From contig CAVCYP010000063.1 in assembly GCA_963606545.1 (NCBI GenBank), positions 1 to 7,978 of the forward strand: 7,978 bases of DNA, in the 5' to 3' direction. Under the pieces are notes generated by a model. It made no database searches and was not told the DNA's origin. It was given only the letters and a program-made list of their open reading frames with translations. Each line of letters begins with the position of its first letter. Positions within the stretch are counted from its first letter, which is position 1. Of the stretch, positions 6,542 to 7,978 are shown in pieces. A program made the translations under genes and the position numbers. Source of the DNA: UBA9732 sp963606545 (GTDB taxonomy: Bacteria; Spirochaetota; Spirochaetia; Sphaerochaetales; Sphaerochaetaceae).

Positions 6542-7753
6542 CTATATAGACCAGTCTATATTGCTTCCTCCAGACAGAGAAATGGATATTTTTATTGTAC
6601 TTGATGTCCTATAACCAGGATTATACGCTTTATTTTCGCCGGTATATAGGAAAACTTGACCTATTTCATAATAAATATGAGCTGTACCAAACAACTGAAG
6701 CTCAATATGAAGTCCCATTGTTCCAGCCCAAACAGAGCTAGTTTCATCCCCTACTAGGTTGTTAATTTTACCGCCAGAATAACACATATCCAAGAAAGCA
6801 TAAACGTAAGGTATGCAGGAACCCAAGAACTGTTGTCCATAGTAGTTAACCTTAAGAATGTTTCTAGCCATGAAGGTCATGTTTTCAGGCTCTACCCACC
6901 AAACCTGACTCTTAAGAGTTTTTGCATATTCTGGGATGTAATCACCCCCAAAAATACGCATCTCAAATTCATCTGAAATTCCAACAGACCAAAGATTCAA
7001 ACCGTTTGCGTCAACTGCCTGATAAATATCTAAACCACCTTCTGCAAAAAGCCAAAACTTCCAGAAGCTTGCAACACCACCTTCATCCTTTGACAAATTC
7101 AAGAAAGACGGAGCCCAAACAAACTTGAACTCAGTGGAGATTCCAGACATCTTTCCAGTCTTAAGAAGCAAATGATTCAGCTTTCCATACAAATCAAAAC
7201 TAAGGCTTAAAAGCTGCCTATTGTGCGATAAATCTGGGGTACCGGGCAAAATGCGGCTATAGTTTTCACCAAGTGGGTCAAAATAATCCAAGATAGAAAA
7301 AGGATGCCCTGTTCTATTTTCACTCTGCATAAGAGGGTCCATGGCAACTTCCCACTGGCCATCAAGAGAAAACCGCAAGGTAAGCAACTCGTTATTTGCC
7401 TGCTCACTCCAACCTATGCCTTGCGCAATGCCAGCCTTCCACGAAGCGTAAAGAACATCATAACTGGAATTCTTGTAAAGGAGGTCCTCAGAAGTCAAAG
7501 TTTCTCCAGTCAGCGGATTTTGCGTGATGGTTCGAGCCAACGTCCCCGTAGCTATCTCCGCCCCAACTTCCGTCTTATGAGTATCCAAAAGCTCAATTCC
7601 ACCAAGCCCAATATAACTGCGCACGCTAGAGGGGAACACACCAGCCCAGAAATCTGGGTGCGTAGTCACGCCAGTTAGCCTAGACGTAAAGGACAGAGCA
7701 TACAGCCCCATCCCGATATTTAATATCAAAAATAAGATGAAGATTTTTTTCAC
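6542..7753 (-). CDS. Predicted outer membrane protein (first of a paralogous pair), GTG start
   Basis: Unknown family; paralogue of the next gene. I start at GTG 7753, giving 403 residues that begin MKKIFILFLILNIG, a normal signal peptide with probable cleavage near LYA (residue 19). The longer reading frame from TTG 7789 adds twelve residues before the Lys-Lys, has no good ribosome site, and its TTG falls in a promoter-like -35 box. With the GTG start the blocks shared with the paralogue line up: HPDFWAGVFP at 32, QNPLTGETL at 78, QGIGWS at 111, PDLS at 173, APSFLN at 214. The body is rich in alternating hydrophobic residues, Trp, Tyr and Gly, as in beta-barrels. Unlike its partner it does not end in Phe: a short SGGSNIDWSI tail follows the last strand. 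A lipobox is absent. The start is the least certain part. Confidence 0.75.
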   Translation of the reverse strand: MKKIFILFLILNIGMGLYALSFTSRLTGVTTHPDFWAGVFPSSVRSYIGLGGIELLDTHKTEVGAEIATGTLARTITQNPLTGETLTSEDLLYKNSSYDVLYASWKAGIAQGIGWSEQANNELLTLRFSLDGQWEVAMDPLMQSENRTGHPFSILDYFDPLGENYSRILPGTPDLSHNRQLLSLSFDLYGKLNHLLLKTGKMSGISTEFKFVWAPSFLNLSKDEGGVASFWKFWLFAEGGLDIYQAVDANGLNLWSVGISDEFEMRIFGGDYIPEYAKTLKSQVWWVEPENMTFMARNILKVNYYGQQFLGSCIPYVYAFLDMCYSGGKINNLVGDETSSVWAGTMGLHIELQLFGTAHIYYEIGQVFLYTGENKAYNPGYRTSSTIKISISLSGGSNIDWSI

Positions 7754-7760
7754 GAGCCTA

Positions 7761-7789
7761 ATTGTAAAGATTACGGCCCTAAAGCTCAA
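7761..7789 (-). promoter_or_regulatory. Candidate promoter of the outer membrane protein pair
   Basis: On the minus strand TTGAGC (7789-7784) and TACAAT (7766-7761) are 17 bases apart, matching consensus at four and five of six bases. Transcription would start at about 7754, immediately before the GTG at 7753, which would leave almost no leader. No better-spaced pair was found in the remaining sequence up to the tRNA gene. Confidence 0.4.
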
Positions 7790-7818
7790 GATTTTTCTTT
7801 CTAGAGTCTTTTCTAGGG

Positions 7819-7847
7819 TTGATATTCACTTTCAAAAATGCTAATTT
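7819..7847 (+). promoter_or_regulatory. Candidate promoter of the tRNA gene
   Basis: TTGATA (7819-7824) and TAATTT (7842-7847) lie 17 bases apart on the plus strand. Transcription would start near 7854, giving a precursor with roughly 44 bases before the mature tRNA. The intergenic stretch 7754-7897 thus appears to hold two divergent promoters and little else; a small CTAGCTAG palindrome sits at 7876-7883. Confidence 0.4.
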
Positions 7848-7897
7848 ATTTCCGCTGTCGTTTTAATGTTTGCTTCTAGCTAGCATAACTGACATCC

Positions 7898-7970
7898 GGG
7901 CCTGTAGCTCAGCGGTTAGAGCAGAGGACTCATAATCCTTTGGTCGAGAGTTCAAATCTCTCTGGGCCCA
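7898..7970 (+). tRNA. tRNA with CAT anticodon (probable tRNA-Ile2, possibly elongator tRNA-Met)
   Basis: A complete 73-base cloverleaf. Acceptor arm GGGCCTG pairs with TGGGCCC through one G-T pair at each of two inner positions. The D stem is GCTC/GAGC with loop AGCGGTTA, the anticodon stem GAGGA/TCCTT with loop CTCATAA, the variable loop TGGTC, and the T arm GAGAG-TTCAAAT-CTCTC. The anticodon CAT is at 7931-7933 and the discriminator base is A. CCA is not encoded, so it must be added after transcription. It is not an initiator: the acceptor ends in a proper G1-C72 pair, and the anticodon stem lacks three G-C pairs. C4-G69 and C5-G68, the pairs TilS reads in E. coli tRNA-Ile2, are both present, and the body resembles E. 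coli ileX. This favours a lysidine-modified isoleucine tRNA reading AUA, but sequence alone does not settle it. Confidence 0.93.
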
Positions 7971-7978
7971 TTTCCCTT

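Noticed and set aside
7304..7678. A 124-codon open frame on the plus strand opposite the first outer membrane gene
   Set aside because: The minus-strand frame has a signal peptide and a paralogue next door; this one has neither and is rich in residues typical of antisense frames.
7754..7789. Twelve extra N-terminal codons of the first outer membrane protein from TTG 7789
   Set aside because: They would place arginine-containing sequence before a normal signal peptide and spoil the alignment with the paralogue.

Overview
The window looks like chromosomal housekeeping DNA from a spirochaete, most likely a Treponema-like member of Spirochaetota. The clues are a class I (archaeal-type) lysyl-tRNA synthetase, a trait of spirochaetes and a few other bacteria; two adjacent signal-peptide-bearing predicted beta-barrel outer membrane proteins; and a tRNA gene without an encoded CCA. 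This assignment is inference from gene families, not from a database match.

Layout. The left edge (1-266, plus strand) holds the C-terminal part of a TRIC/UPF0126 membrane protein. Its TAA stop interlocks with the TAA stop of purB, which runs the other way. Six genes then lie on the minus strand. In order of transcription, right to left, they are two paralogous outer membrane protein genes (7753-6542 and 6528-5296), lysS (5215-3647), hpt (3591-3046), purA (3010-1733) and purB (1654-263). At the right edge a divergent tRNA gene with a CAT anticodon (7898-7970) is read on the plus strand.

How the genes work together. hpt, purA and purB encode an unbroken route from salvaged hypoxanthine to AMP: hypoxanthine + PRPP to IMP, IMP + aspartate + GTP to adenylosuccinate, adenylosuccinate to AMP + fumarate. 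Gene order follows pathway order. They sit behind lysS with short gaps, so lysS-hpt-purA-purB is probably one operon, driven by a promoter at the end of the second outer membrane gene. A large hairpin separates lysS from hpt, and short degenerate tandem repeats sit in the lysS leader and in the purA-purB gap. The two outer membrane protein genes form their own unit, only 13 bases apart, with a candidate promoter so close to the first start codon that the mRNA may be leaderless.

No mobile element, CRISPR array, phage gene or defence system was seen. I see no convincing previously undescribed system. The points most worth a second look are the outer membrane protein pair, the unusual PurA IMP-site motif, the lysS/hpt hairpin, the two intergenic repeat tracts and the isoleucine-or-methionine identity of the CAT tRNA. 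Start codons for purB and the first outer membrane gene were set from Shine-Dalgarno position and paralogue alignment, not from the longest reading frame. No gene-free stretch reaches 300 bases; the longest is about 144 bases (7754-7897).
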